Below, in pieces: positions 1 to 5,729 of a stretch of 7,740 bases of DNA (its first letter is position 1; each line of letters begins with the position of its first letter). Below the pieces are notes generated by a model, which was not told where the DNA came from, searched no databases, and saw only the letters and a program-made list of their open reading frames with translations. The DNA lies in the NCBI GenBank assembly GCA_023264315.1, contig JALQST010000039.1:5999-13738 (forward strand), read 5' to 3'. Position numbers and translations under genes: made by a program. The DNA comes from Nodosilinea sp. BSH.14 (lineage in GTDB: Bacteria; Cyanobacteriota; Cyanobacteriia; Phormidesmidales; Phormidesmidaceae).

Positions 1-1
1 A

Positions 2-430
2 GACAGCAAGCTCTGCAACGTGCTCACCATGCGCGAACTGCACCGCCGCTACCACGAGGAAACCGGGATCACCTTCAGCTCCCTCTATCCGGGCTGTGTG
101 GCCGATACGCCCCTATTCCGCAACCACTTTAAGGCGTTCCAGGTGATCTTCCCCTGGTTCCAAAAGAACATCACGGGCGGCTATGTCACCCAACAACTGG
201 CCGGGGAACGGGTCGCCGCTGTGGTGGCCGAACCCGATTTGAACGAGTCCGGCATTTACTGGAGTTGGGGCAACCGCCAAAAGCCCGGTCGCCATTCCTT
301 TGCCCAGGAGGTTTCCAACGAAGCCCAGGACGACGCCAAAGCCCGCAAACTGTGGGATCTCAGCGCCAAATTGGTGGGCTTGGATGATGAATCGGCCAAG
401 GGCGTTCCCGCTGCGGCTGGGTCGGTCTAG
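2..430 (+). CDS. por: Light-dependent protochlorophyllide reductase (LPOR), C-terminal part, 5' end outside window
   Basis: LPOR reduces the C17-C18 double bond of protochlorophyllide to chlorophyllide with NADPH and light, in chlorophyll synthesis at the thylakoid or cytoplasmic membrane. It belongs to the short-chain dehydrogenase family. The open frame runs in from the left edge. The first residues, DSKLCNVLTM, are the end of the family's YKDSK catalytic motif, so the catalytic Lys is codon 8-10 and the catalytic Tyr lies just outside. The following YPGCVADTPLFR is the LPOR-specific segment with the conserved Cys linked to pigment binding. Then comes the typical C-terminal region (FPWFQKNITGGYV, ESGIYWSWGNRQ). 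The protein ends with a short variable tail rich in Ala and Gly. An internal ATG at 20 is not the real start, because the frame is LPOR-like before it. It converges on yajQ. Family assignment is from recognised motifs and is very secure. Confidence 0.97.
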   Translation, partial: DSKLCNVLTMRELHRRYHEETGITFSSLYPGCVADTPLFRNHFKAFQVIFPWFQKNITGGYVTQQLAGERVAAVVAEPDLNESGIYWSWGNRQKPGRHSFAQEVSNEAQDDAKARKLWDLSAKLVGLDDESAKGVPAAAGSV

Positions 431-452
431 CGACAGCTAACCAAGAGAGGAA

Positions 453-511
453 TCGACCCGTGACATCACCCCCTGAAGGCGAGGTCTCCAGGGGGTGATG
501 TCACGGGTCGA
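453..511. terminator. Perfect 23-bp inverted repeat between convergent por and yajQ, probable bidirectional terminator
   Basis: The arms 453-475 and 489-511 are exact reverse complements (23 bp, GC-rich, no mismatch) around a 13-nt loop (476-488). The hairpin sits 22 nt after the por stop and 16 nt after the yajQ stop, where a shared terminator would be. Neither side has a T-tract, so it is not a classic intrinsic terminator. It could instead act as a 3' stabilising hairpin, or be a copy of a dispersed palindromic repeat. Confidence 0.6.
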
Positions 512-527
512 AGCGCTGCCCCCCGAT

Positions 528-1019
528 CTAGCGGTAGTTGGTAAATTGCAGCGCCACGGGCCAGTCTTCCTGCTTCACCAACTGCATGGCCTGTTGCAGG
601 TCATCCTTGGATTTACCCGATACCCGCACGGCATCGCCCTGGATGGAGGCGGTGACTTTTTTGAGATTGTCGCGAATCAGTTTAGACACCTGCTTGGCGA
701 TGTCTTGGCTCATGCCCTTTTTGAGGGTAATTTGCTGGCGCACCCGGTTGCCGCTGGCGGATTCCACCACACCATAGTCAAAAATCTTGAGGGACAGATC
801 GCGCTTGGCGGCTTTTTGGTGCATCAATTCTTTCACCGAGTCCAGACTCATTTGGCTGGTGGTTTCGATGGTGATGGTATCGTTGCTAAGTTCGATGCTG
901 GTTTTGCTGTCTTTGAGGTCGTAGCGGCTAGTGACATCGCGACGGGTTTGGTCGAGGGCGTTGACCAGTTCCTGGCGGTCAAAGTCGCTGACAATGTCAA
1001 AGGAAAAGGTAGAGGCCAT
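528..1019 (-). CDS. yajQ: YajQ family (UPF0234) nucleotide-binding protein
   Basis: This 163-aa protein matches the YajQ family over its whole length; family members are usually about 160-165 aa. Recognisable features are the start MASTFSFDIVSDFD, then RYDLKDSKTSIE near residues 32-43, HQKAAKRDLS in the middle, and a C-terminal half with GDAVRVSGKSKDDLQ and an ending close to PVALQFTNYR. The fold is two ferredoxin-like halves. Family members are cytoplasmic; some bind cyclic di-GMP and act as effectors with transcription factors, and E. coli YajQ binds nucleotides and RNA. The cyanobacterial role is not known to me. The start is ATG at 1019 with a GGGAG-like ribosome site about 10 nt upstream (around 1030-1034). 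It lies 56 nt after the MAPEG gene and is probably the last gene of that transcript. Confidence 0.95.
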   Translation of the reverse strand: MASTFSFDIVSDFDRQELVNALDQTRRDVTSRYDLKDSKTSIELSNDTITIETTSQMSLDSVKELMHQKAAKRDLSLKIFDYGVVESASGNRVRQQITLKKGMSQDIAKQVSKLIRDNLKKVTASIQGDAVRVSGKSKDDLQQAMQLVKQEDWPVALQFTNYR

Positions 1020-1075
1020 CGTCGAGGGTCTCCCAATACAAACAATCGGGGCAAATGCAGCCCGTCAACACCAGC

Positions 1076-1480
1076 CTACAGGAAGGCGGCGCGACAACTC
1101 AAGACGTAGAGGGTAATGGTGCCTAGATTGGCTAGCCCAAACATGAGGGAGCGTAGGGCCGGTATATTGGCAATGTAGAACACCGGGTATAGCGCCCGGG
1201 CCACCAAGTACACCGCTGCCGCCGCCAAGGCCGTCGTAGACTGTTGCTCAGTCACGTAGGCCATCAACGCCGCCGGAGCAAAGAGAATCATCGATTCAAA
1301 GGCATTCTCGTGAGCCCAGGTGGCCCGCTGGGCATAGGGAGGTAGTTTGGCCAGCATGGCGCGGGGGGCCGATGGGTCGTAGCCCACCTTGAGCCGTCCA
1401 TAGCCCACGGCCAAAAAGGGCACGTAGACTAATGCCGCCGCGAGGGCAATACTGAGCAGGAGAAAACCGGGCATGGCCAT
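1076..1480 (-). CDS. MAPEG-family integral membrane protein
   Basis: This 134-aa protein has four predicted membrane segments (about residues 5-25, 62-78, 82-102 and 110-130), the MAPEG topology. Motifs typical of the family are QRATWAHENAFESM (51-64, with the conserved R, N and E) and R-A-L-Y-P-V-F-Y with a following P-A-L-R (95-110). MAPEG proteins include microsomal glutathione transferases and eicosanoid enzymes. The bacterial branch is mostly uncharacterised, so a glutathione-linked detoxification role is only inferred. ATG at 1480 (MAMPGF) or at 1474 (MPGF) could start translation, and neither has a strong ribosome site. It begins 25 nt after the DprA-like stop, which supports co-transcription. 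The gap carries a duplicated copy of the upstream gene's last codons. Confidence 0.9.
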   Translation of the reverse strand: MAMPGFLLLSIALAAALVYVPFLAVGYGRLKVGYDPSAPRAMLAKLPPYAQRATWAHENAFESMILFAPAALMAYVTEQQSTTALAAAAVYLVARALYPVFYIANIPALRSLMFGLANLGTITLYVLSCRAAFL

Positions 1481-1488
1481 GGCGATTG

Positions 1489-1519
1489 CCTAATCGAAGT
1501 AAACCCTAATCGAAGTAAA
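1489..1519 (-). repeat. Tandem 16-nt duplication spanning a stop codon
   Basis: The 15-nt unit CCTAATCGAAGTAAA occurs at 1489-1503 and again at 1505-1519 (period 16). On the minus strand each copy reads TTTACTTCGATTAGG. The copy at 1505-1519 encodes the final residues (FYFD, stop) of the DprA-like protein. The other copy lies in the 25-nt gap before the MAPEG gene. This looks like a replication-slippage duplication. Confidence 0.85.
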
Positions 1520-2009
1520 AGAGTGTGACGATTTTGCGCTGGTCTTCGGCGTCTTGGCAGGTGCGCAGCAGGGTGTGGCTGTCGTGGAAGGCAAAGCAAA
1601 TGAGCTGCTGGCAGCGGGAAATAATTTCCTGGTTGCAGATGGAACTAGCCTCCGCCAAGGACAGGACATCGTTGGAGGGGTTTTCCACCAGGTGCATTAC
1701 ATCCTCCAATTGTTCTCTCGACTCCCGGGGCTGGCGCTCCAGGCTTTGGGGCAAAATCACCGTCAGCAGGTTAGGATCGGCCTTCATCGCCCCCCGAATG
1801 GCCGCCGAGTTGGTGCCCGTCGCGCCGGAGGTAATCACACGGTTGCCCCCCAGCACCAGCGCATAGGTCATCAGCTCGATCAATTGCTGATGGGTGATCG
1901 GCACGTGGCGAGACCCCAGAATGGCCACGCGTTTAGAACCGGACTGTTGAATAGCGGCCAGTTCCTGGAGAAAGGTATCGACTTTGGAAACTTCGATGGA
2001 CTGACTCAA
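1506..2009 (-). CDS. Short DprA/SLOG-like Rossmann-fold protein ('DNA recombination-mediator protein A' type)
   Basis: The 167-aa protein keeps the core of the DprA/LOG (SLOG) fold: AILGSRHVPITHQQL (29-43, GxR nucleotide-binding turn), then GGNRVITSGATGTNSAA (54-70), equivalent to the DprA GG..V.SG.A.G.D segment, then TVILPQ (83-88). Full DprA proteins are roughly twice this length and load RecA on incoming single-stranded DNA. This one lacks the extra N- and C-terminal domains. Cyanobacterial proteins of this size are often labelled 'DNA recombination-mediator protein A', but a nucleotide-sensing SLOG role is equally possible. The start is TTG at 2009; an in-frame TAG lies two codons upstream and there is no good downstream start, so TTG is effectively forced. 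No clear ribosome site is visible. It is first in a probable operon with the MAPEG gene and yajQ. Confidence 0.82.
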   Translation of the reverse strand: MSQSIEVSKVDTFLQELAAIQQSGSKRVAILGSRHVPITHQQLIELMTYALVLGGNRVITSGATGTNSAAIRGAMKADPNLLTVILPQSLERQPRESREQLEDVMHLVENPSNDVLSLAEASSICNQEIISRCQQLICFAFHDSHTLLRTCQDAEDQRKIVTLFYFD

Positions 2010-2048
2010 CGGCTACACCGATTAGGAAAATAGGGGAAGACGGGCTTC

Positions 2049-2057
2049 ATTGTATCA
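2049..2057 (-). promoter_or_regulatory. Extended -10 promoter for the DprA-like/MAPEG/yajQ unit
   Basis: On the minus strand the sequence reads TGATACAAT, a TGn motif followed by TACAAT (5 of 6 matches to TATAAT). No convincing -35 lies at 16-18 nt; TTTACC/TTACCC is 19-20 nt away. The start point would be near 2042, giving a leader of about 33 nt before the TTG start at 2009. This is inference from consensus. Confidence 0.45.
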
Positions 2058-2059
2058 GA

Positions 2060-2116
2060 CCCCCGCTTGCCCTGGGTAAACCCACGGGGGGGATTGGGCA
2101 ATCACCCCAGCCCAAT
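2060..2116 (-). terminator. Two adjacent GC-rich hairpins after the BioD/DRTGG gene
   Basis: Read on the minus strand after the stop at 2124, the first hairpin pairs 2110-2116 with 2093-2099 (7 bp, 10-nt loop). The second pairs 2085-2090 with 2060-2065 (6 bp, CGGGGG/CCCCCG) around an inner TGGG/CCCA stem. There is no T-tract, so termination is inferred from position between one gene's stop and the next gene's promoter. Confidence 0.35.
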
Positions 2117-2123
2117 GGGCCGA

Positions 2124-3197
2124 TTATCCCGCCGATACAGGCAATTTTAGGCCAATCAGACTCAGGAGGCGATCCATATCGAGGTGGGTGGACACCAAAT
2201 CCTGCACACACTGCACCTTAACGGACTGATGTAGCCGCACCTGGCCAAACAGTTCATCGATGCGCTCTACGGTGGAGAGGGTGTCGGAGTCCACCGCTAG
2301 GATGGGAATTTCCAGATCGGTGGCTCGTTCGAGGATGGTGGGGGTGGGGGGAATTTGCCCCGTGAGCACCAGGCACTGCGTTGAGGTTTCCAGTGCGGCA
2401 AAGTGAATGTCGGTGCGGTCTCCCCCCGTGACCACGGCCATGTTGAGGCCCTTGCGGAAGTAGCGCAGGGCAGAATTGACGTTCATGGCCCCAATCGTGA
2501 GGGTTTCGACCATCAGCTCCATGCGGTCGGGGCAGCAGAGAATTTCGGCGTGCAGCCGTTCCACAATTTCCCCGACGGTGATGCTGCGCATGATGGGGGA
2601 TCGGGGGAACAGCGCCAGCACCGGAATGGCTAGCCGTTCTAGGAAGGGTTTGGTCACCTGTTGGGCGGTCTCTAGGTCGTCGTCGGGCACGTCGTTGAGG
2701 ATGACCCCCACGAGGTGATGGCCCAGTTGCGCCTTGGCGGCCAGTAGTCGATCCACCAACAGTTGGGAATCGTAGCGCGTGACCAGCAGCACCGGGGCCT
2801 TCAGGGCATAGGCCATGGCGGGCAGGGAAAGGTTGAGGAGAGTGCCCTCGGTTAGGTTGCCAGGGCCTTCTAGCAGCAGCAGGGTTTCGCCCTGGCTTTC
2901 ACCGTAGGCCATCAGGCTGTAGTCAGCCGCGCCGCCTCGGGTAAGGCGTTCATCGACGGTAGCCGGGGTGAGGGAGGCCACCGGAGGATAGTAACGATTG
3001 GCGGGCAGTTTCAGTGTTTCGATAATGAAGTCGAGGTCGGGGTCGAGGGCAGCCTCGTTGTAGGCGCTGCCGAGGGGCTTGCCAAAGGCAATATCCACCC
3101 CCATGGCCTGAAGGTGTAGCCCGATCCCCAGGATGGCTGCCGACTTGCCGCTATAGGGCTCGGTCGATCCAATCAGTAAATGCTTTGAACTGGGCAC
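2124..3197 (-). CDS. BioD-like P-loop plus DRTGG domain protein ('phosphotransacetylase family', COG0857-like)
   Basis: The 357-aa protein has an N-terminal dethiobiotin-synthetase-like NTPase domain (about 1-200). It has a P-loop variant, GSTEPYSGKS (10-19), a second strand ending LLLLEGPGNLTEGT (106-119), and VTRYDSQLLVDRLLAAK (139-155). A DRTGG domain follows (about 207-320) with VTGGDRTDIHFAAL at 256-269. This architecture is the N-terminal half of long phosphotransacetylases, but the catalytic acetyltransferase domain is absent, so it should not make acetyl phosphate. A regulatory or nucleotide-sensing role is inferred. The start is GTG at 3197, with AAGGAG at 3205-3210 and 7-nt spacing, which is decisive. 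A nearby ATG at 3202 is out of frame. It lies 175 nt downstream of ebsA on the same strand. Confidence 0.88.
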   Translation of the reverse strand: MPSSKHLLIGSTEPYSGKSAAILGIGLHLQAMGVDIAFGKPLGSAYNEAALDPDLDFIIETLKLPANRYYPPVASLTPATVDERLTRGGAADYSLMAYGESQGETLLLLEGPGNLTEGTLLNLSLPAMAYALKAPVLLVTRYDSQLLVDRLLAAKAQLGHHLVGVILNDVPDDDLETAQQVTKPFLERLAIPVLALFPRSPIMRSITVGEIVERLHAEILCCPDRMELMVETLTIGAMNVNSALRYFRKGLNMAVVTGGDRTDIHFAALETSTQCLVLTGQIPPTPTILERATDLEIPILAVDSDTLSTVERIDELFGQVRLHQSVKVQCVQDLVSTHLDMDRLLSLIGLKLPVSAG

Positions 3198-3204
3198 GCC
3201 ATCA

Positions 3205-3210
3205 CTCCTT
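3205..3210 (-). promoter_or_regulatory. Ribosome binding site fixing the GTG start at 3197
   Basis: AAGGAG on the minus strand lies 7 nt before GTG 3197. It is the clearest Shine-Dalgarno in the window and supports the GTG start over the out-of-frame ATG at 3202. Confidence 0.75.
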
Positions 3211-3332
3211 AAACATGGGAAACCGCCTAGTCTTTATAGAGTAGACCAAACTCGGTCTTTCACCATAGCCAGGGTCATGGGGCTGAGGCAAGGCCAAGCC
3301 TCTGGGACGCACCCAGGCTCACGGAAACACGG

Positions 3333-3359
3333 CCCAGCGGACATTTCCCTACCGCTGGG
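3333..3359 (-). terminator. Hairpin downstream of ebsA
   Basis: CCCAGCGG (3333-3340) and CCGCTGGG (3352-3359) form a perfect 8-bp stem with an 11-nt loop, 13 nt after the ebsA stop on the minus strand. The sequence after it has only a short T-run (CCGTGTTT), so it may be a weak terminator or an attenuator within an ebsA-BioD/DRTGG transcript. Confidence 0.4.
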
Positions 3360-3372
3360 TACCAGGACAGGG

Positions 3373-3753
3373 TTAGTCCTCCGCCCGCAGCAGCTTGCGA
3401 TAAAAGGCCTTAGAAAAATCTGGGGGGCGCTTGTTGCGCAGGGCCACAATCACATCAAACAAAAAGTCCACAAACTCGAAGGTGGCCATCACGATTTCGT
3501 AGCTCAGATCGGCATCACCATCAAACTGCATCCGACACCGGGTGAGGTCAGCGGGCAACATTGAGACGTTCCAGGTGGCAATAAACGAAATGCTTTCGCC
3601 TCCCTCAATGTGGCGTTCTCCCTCCAGGTTGCCCTGTTTGTATAGGGAAATGGCGTAGGGTAGGGCGGCACGCTTGTTCCCTTGGTAGTAGGGCAGGTAC
3701 ACGCCAACATCTTGCTTACCAGCGGGTTGAATATCCTCAAATGTCAATCGCAT
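3373..3753 (-). CDS. ebsA: EbsA-like type IV pilus biogenesis protein
   Basis: This is a 126-aa cytoplasmic-looking protein without a signal peptide or clear membrane segment. I recognise it as the cyanobacterial EbsA family from the pattern VYLPYYQGNKRAALPYAISLY (18-38), then EGGESISFIATWN (50-62), LTRCRMQFDGDADLSYE (70-86), a hydrophobic FEFVDFLFDVI (92-102) and the end FYRKLLR (117-123). In Synechococcus elongatus EbsA is needed for assembly of type IV pili and for biofilm self-suppression, acting with the pilus ATPase machinery at the inner membrane. The start is ATG at 3753 with a weak AAGG about 11 nt upstream. The assignment rests on remembered family patterns; the alternative is an uncharacterised conserved cyanobacterial protein. 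No other pilus gene is in the window. Confidence 0.75.
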   Translation of the reverse strand: MRLTFEDIQPAGKQDVGVYLPYYQGNKRAALPYAISLYKQGNLEGERHIEGGESISFIATWNVSMLPADLTRCRMQFDGDADLSYEIVMATFEFVDFLFDVIVALRNKRPPDFSKAFYRKLLRAED

Positions 3754-4018
3754 GGGTCTGGGCCTTAAAGGGTGGCTAAGCGGACGTAACGATGGGGCCT
3801 AGGGCCGTACCCCAGGGTGAATGCCGAGGGTCTCCGAGGGTCTACAGGTCAGGGTACCGCGAACTGACCAAGACGAACCATGGCGGATGGGAAAAATGGC
3901 GGTCATCGAGAAACGACAACCCGCTGCTCGGTAAACTGTGGCCGCGAGAGGATTCCCCTAGGCTTGATCGGGCAACGCCCTATTTTTTCTTCAAAATCAG
4001 CGATGATAGGGCTAGGTC

Positions 4019-4036
4019 ACTGTAAACATAGGTAAC
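4019..4036 (-). promoter_or_regulatory. HLR1-like (RpaB) direct repeat
   Basis: On the minus strand the sequence is GTTACCTA-TG-TTTACAGT. The published cyanobacterial HLR1 consensus is (G/T)TTACA(T/A)(T/A), two bases, then the same octamer again. This site matches 14 of the 16 defined positions with the correct spacing. RpaB is the response regulator that binds HLR1 to control light-responsive genes. The site overlaps the first copy of the tandem repeat. Function is inferred. Confidence 0.4.
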
Positions 4037-4076
4037 GTTCACTCGCGTTCAACATAGGTAACGTTCACTCGTATTC
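4025..4076 (+). repeat. Two tandem 26-nt repeats, candidate operators upstream of the GT2 gene
   Basis: The units 4025-4050 and 4051-4076 are identical except for two adjacent bases (CG versus TA at unit positions 22-23). Each contains the near-palindromic core GGTAACGTTCAC. The period of 26 nt is about two and a half helical turns. A weak promoter-like pair, TTCAAC (4048-4053) and TATTCT (4072-4077) with 18-nt spacing, would place the second copy between -35 and -10. Confidence 0.7.
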
Positions 4077-4224
4077 TAGGCCCGGGGTGAGAGGTAAATC
4101 CTCAGCAACTATCAACCGGTAGCGCTGATCCCGTGCCTTCCCCATCCTTGATCTTGGTGGCAGGGTTGTGTCGCTCCTTTGGGGGCCGCGTCGTCCCGGG
4201 GCTGCCTGTCCCTCTCCGTCGTTC

Positions 4225-5613
4225 ATGATTGACTCCCCCAAATCTGTGTTTCAACCCCTTATCACCCTCGATATTGAAGACTTTCCGGGTTATGCAGGAC
4301 GTCGTCGTAAGGCGGCGTTTACCCTCTTCCTGCTCTGGGGCACGACGGTGGCACTCCATCTGCTGTCCTGGGGCAGTTGGGTGATCCTGGGGCTGATGGC
4401 CGTGTTGTCTACCCATGCCCTCCGGGTGTTGCTGGCCCGTCCTCGGGTGGGGCCAACGCCGCTGCCGTCACCCACGGTGGAGGATTTCCCTGCCAACGCG
4501 GAGGCCACCGCCAGTGCCCTGGCTGAGGCTTGGCCCTACGTATCCCTGCTGGCGGCGGCCAAAAATGAAGAAGCCGTGATTCAACGGTTGGTGACGGCCC
4601 TCTGTCATTTGGACTATCCCAGCGACCGCTATGAGGTTTGGATCATTGACGACCACAGCACCGACGGCACCGCCCAGCGCTTGCAGGAACTCCGCCAGCG
4701 CTACCCCCAACTGCGGGTGCTGCACCGGGGAGCCAACGCCACCGGGGGCAAGTCTGGGGCCTTAAACCAAGTTTGGCCCGACACCCAAGGCGAGATCATT
4801 GGCGTGTTCGATGCCGATGCCCAAGTGCCGAAGGATCTCCTACGCCACATTGTTCCCATGTTTGAAGCAGAACGGGTGGGGGCCGTGCAGATGCAGAAGG
4901 CGATTGTGAACCGGGCTAAGAACTGGCTCACCCGGGGGCAACAGGCCGAAATGGCCCTCGATACCTACTTTCAGCAGCAGCGCATTGCCCTCGGCGGCAT
5001 TGGTGAACTGCGGGGCAACGGCCAATTTGTCCGACGCAACGCTCTCATTCAGTGCGGCGGCTGGAACGAGGAAACCATCACCGACGACCTCGACCTCACC
5101 CTGCGCCTACACTTTAGCGGCTGGGATGTGGATTTTCTGCTTCACCCCGCTGTGGAGGAAGAAGGGGTAGAGCGGTCAGTGGCGCTCTGGCACCAGCGCA
5201 ACCGCTGGGCGGAGGGGGGCTACCAGCGCTACCTCGACTATTGGCGCTTTATTGCCAATAGTCGCCTCACTCCGGGTAAAACCTTAGACATGGCCGCCTT
5301 CTGGCTCATTCAGTACGGTCTGCCCACCGTTGCCCTGCCCGACTTTGCCATGGCCCTGCTGCGCCACCGGCTCCCCGTATTCCTGCCGGTGTCTGGCCTT
5401 GCCCTCAGCCTCTCCCTGGTGGGCATGTACTGTGGGCTACGTCGTACCCAGCGCCAACCCCACTGGGCTAGCGCCCTGCTCACCCTCTGGGGCAACCTCT
5501 ACATGCTGCACTGGCTGCTGGTGATTTCCACCATGGCCCTACGTCTCTCCGTGCGGCCCAAGCGCCTACGATGGGTCAAAACCGCTCACCAGGGGGGCGA
5601 GGAGGAAGGCTAG
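4225..5613 (+). CDS. mgdA: Membrane GT2 glycosyltransferase, probable monoglucosyldiacylglycerol synthase
   Basis: Numbered from ATG 4225 (462 aa), two membrane segments (about 31-50 and 52-70) precede a GT2 domain. Its motifs are AAKNEEAVIQ (111-120), WIIDDHSTDGT (139-149), GGKSGALN (174-181), the metal-binding DAD (196-198), GGIGELRGNGQFVRR (257-271), TDDLDL with the catalytic acid (286-291) and QRNRW (324-328). Three C-terminal membrane segments follow (about 357-378, 384-405 and 417-440). This order and the GELRGNGQFVRR and HQRNRWAEGGYQ stretches resemble Synechocystis Sll1377, the enzyme that transfers glucose from UDP-glucose to diacylglycerol as the first step of cyanobacterial galactolipid synthesis. 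A GTG at 4168 would add 19 residues of low-complexity Pro/Gly/Arg type, with AGGG only 2 nt away. I prefer ATG 4225, though it lacks a ribosome site. A processive polysaccharide synthase is the alternative. Confidence 0.8.
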   Translation: MIDSPKSVFQPLITLDIEDFPGYAGRRRKAAFTLFLLWGTTVALHLLSWGSWVILGLMAVLSTHALRVLLARPRVGPTPLPSPTVEDFPANAEATASALAEAWPYVSLLAAAKNEEAVIQRLVTALCHLDYPSDRYEVWIIDDHSTDGTAQRLQELRQRYPQLRVLHRGANATGGKSGALNQVWPDTQGEIIGVFDADAQVPKDLLRHIVPMFEAERVGAVQMQKAIVNRAKNWLTRGQQAEMALDTYFQQQRIALGGIGELRGNGQFVRRNALIQCGGWNEETITDDLDLTLRLHFSGWDVDFLLHPAVEEEGVERSVALWHQRNRWAEGGYQRYLDYWRFIANSRLTPGKTLDMAAFWLIQYGLPTVALPDFAMALLRHRLPVFLPVSGLALSLSLVGMYCGLRRTQRQPHWASALLTLWGNLYMLHWLLVISTMALRLSVRPKRLRWVKTAHQGGEEEG

Positions 5614-5632
5614 GGACGTAGACAATCCCCTA

Positions 5633-5660
5633 TTGCGAGCCCTCGCTCTGCCCCTATACT
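5633..5660 (+). promoter_or_regulatory. Sigma70-type promoter for the alpha-E gene
   Basis: TTGCGA (5633-5638) and TATACT (5655-5660) are separated by 16 nt, giving 4 of 6 and 5 of 6 consensus matches. Transcription would start near 5667, about 60 nt before ATG 5730. The pair lies just after the GT2 stop, so the alpha-E gene can be expressed independently. Confidence 0.55.
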
Positions 5661-5729
5661 GAAGGCTGAGGGGGCGGCCAAGCCCAGCCCCAACGTGAAT
5701 ATGCCGCTGTGTTCTAGTTGCTGCTGCCC

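Larger units (their letters stand above)
3754..4224. other. 471-base intergenic regulatory region between divergent ebsA and the GT2 gene
   Basis: No convincing gene is seen; an open frame at 3792-4025 has unnatural composition and no family look. The region holds a tandem CCGAGGGTCT (3824-3833 and 3834-3843) and a small hairpin GGTCAG/CTGACC (3847-3852 with 3864-3869). A GGGC-AAC-GCCC stem followed by TATTTTTTC (3970-3989) looks like a weak plus-strand terminator. An HLR1-like site and a 26-nt tandem repeat lie at 4019-4076. Promoters for both flanking genes must lie here. If the GT2 gene starts at the alternative GTG 4168, the region ends at 4167. Confidence 0.6.

Noticed and set aside
495..1109. 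204-aa plus-strand open frame
   Set aside because: It lies opposite yajQ, whose protein is family-typical over its whole length, and the plus-strand product resembles no family. It is an antisense shadow of GC-rich coding sequence.
1525..2033. Long plus-strand frames opposite the DprA-like gene
   Set aside because: Composition is atypical and they mirror the minus-strand SLOG-like gene, which has clear nucleotide-binding motifs.
3792..4025. 77-aa plus-strand frame in the ebsA-GT2 intergenic region
   Set aside because: It is rich in Arg, Gly and Pro, has no family look, covers repeats and terminator-like sequence, and has no ribosome site I can defend.
4102..4416. 104-aa minus-strand frame at the GT2 5' end
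   Set aside because: It overlaps the N-terminal membrane segments of the GT2 protein, and its own product is low-complexity and charged without recognisable motifs.
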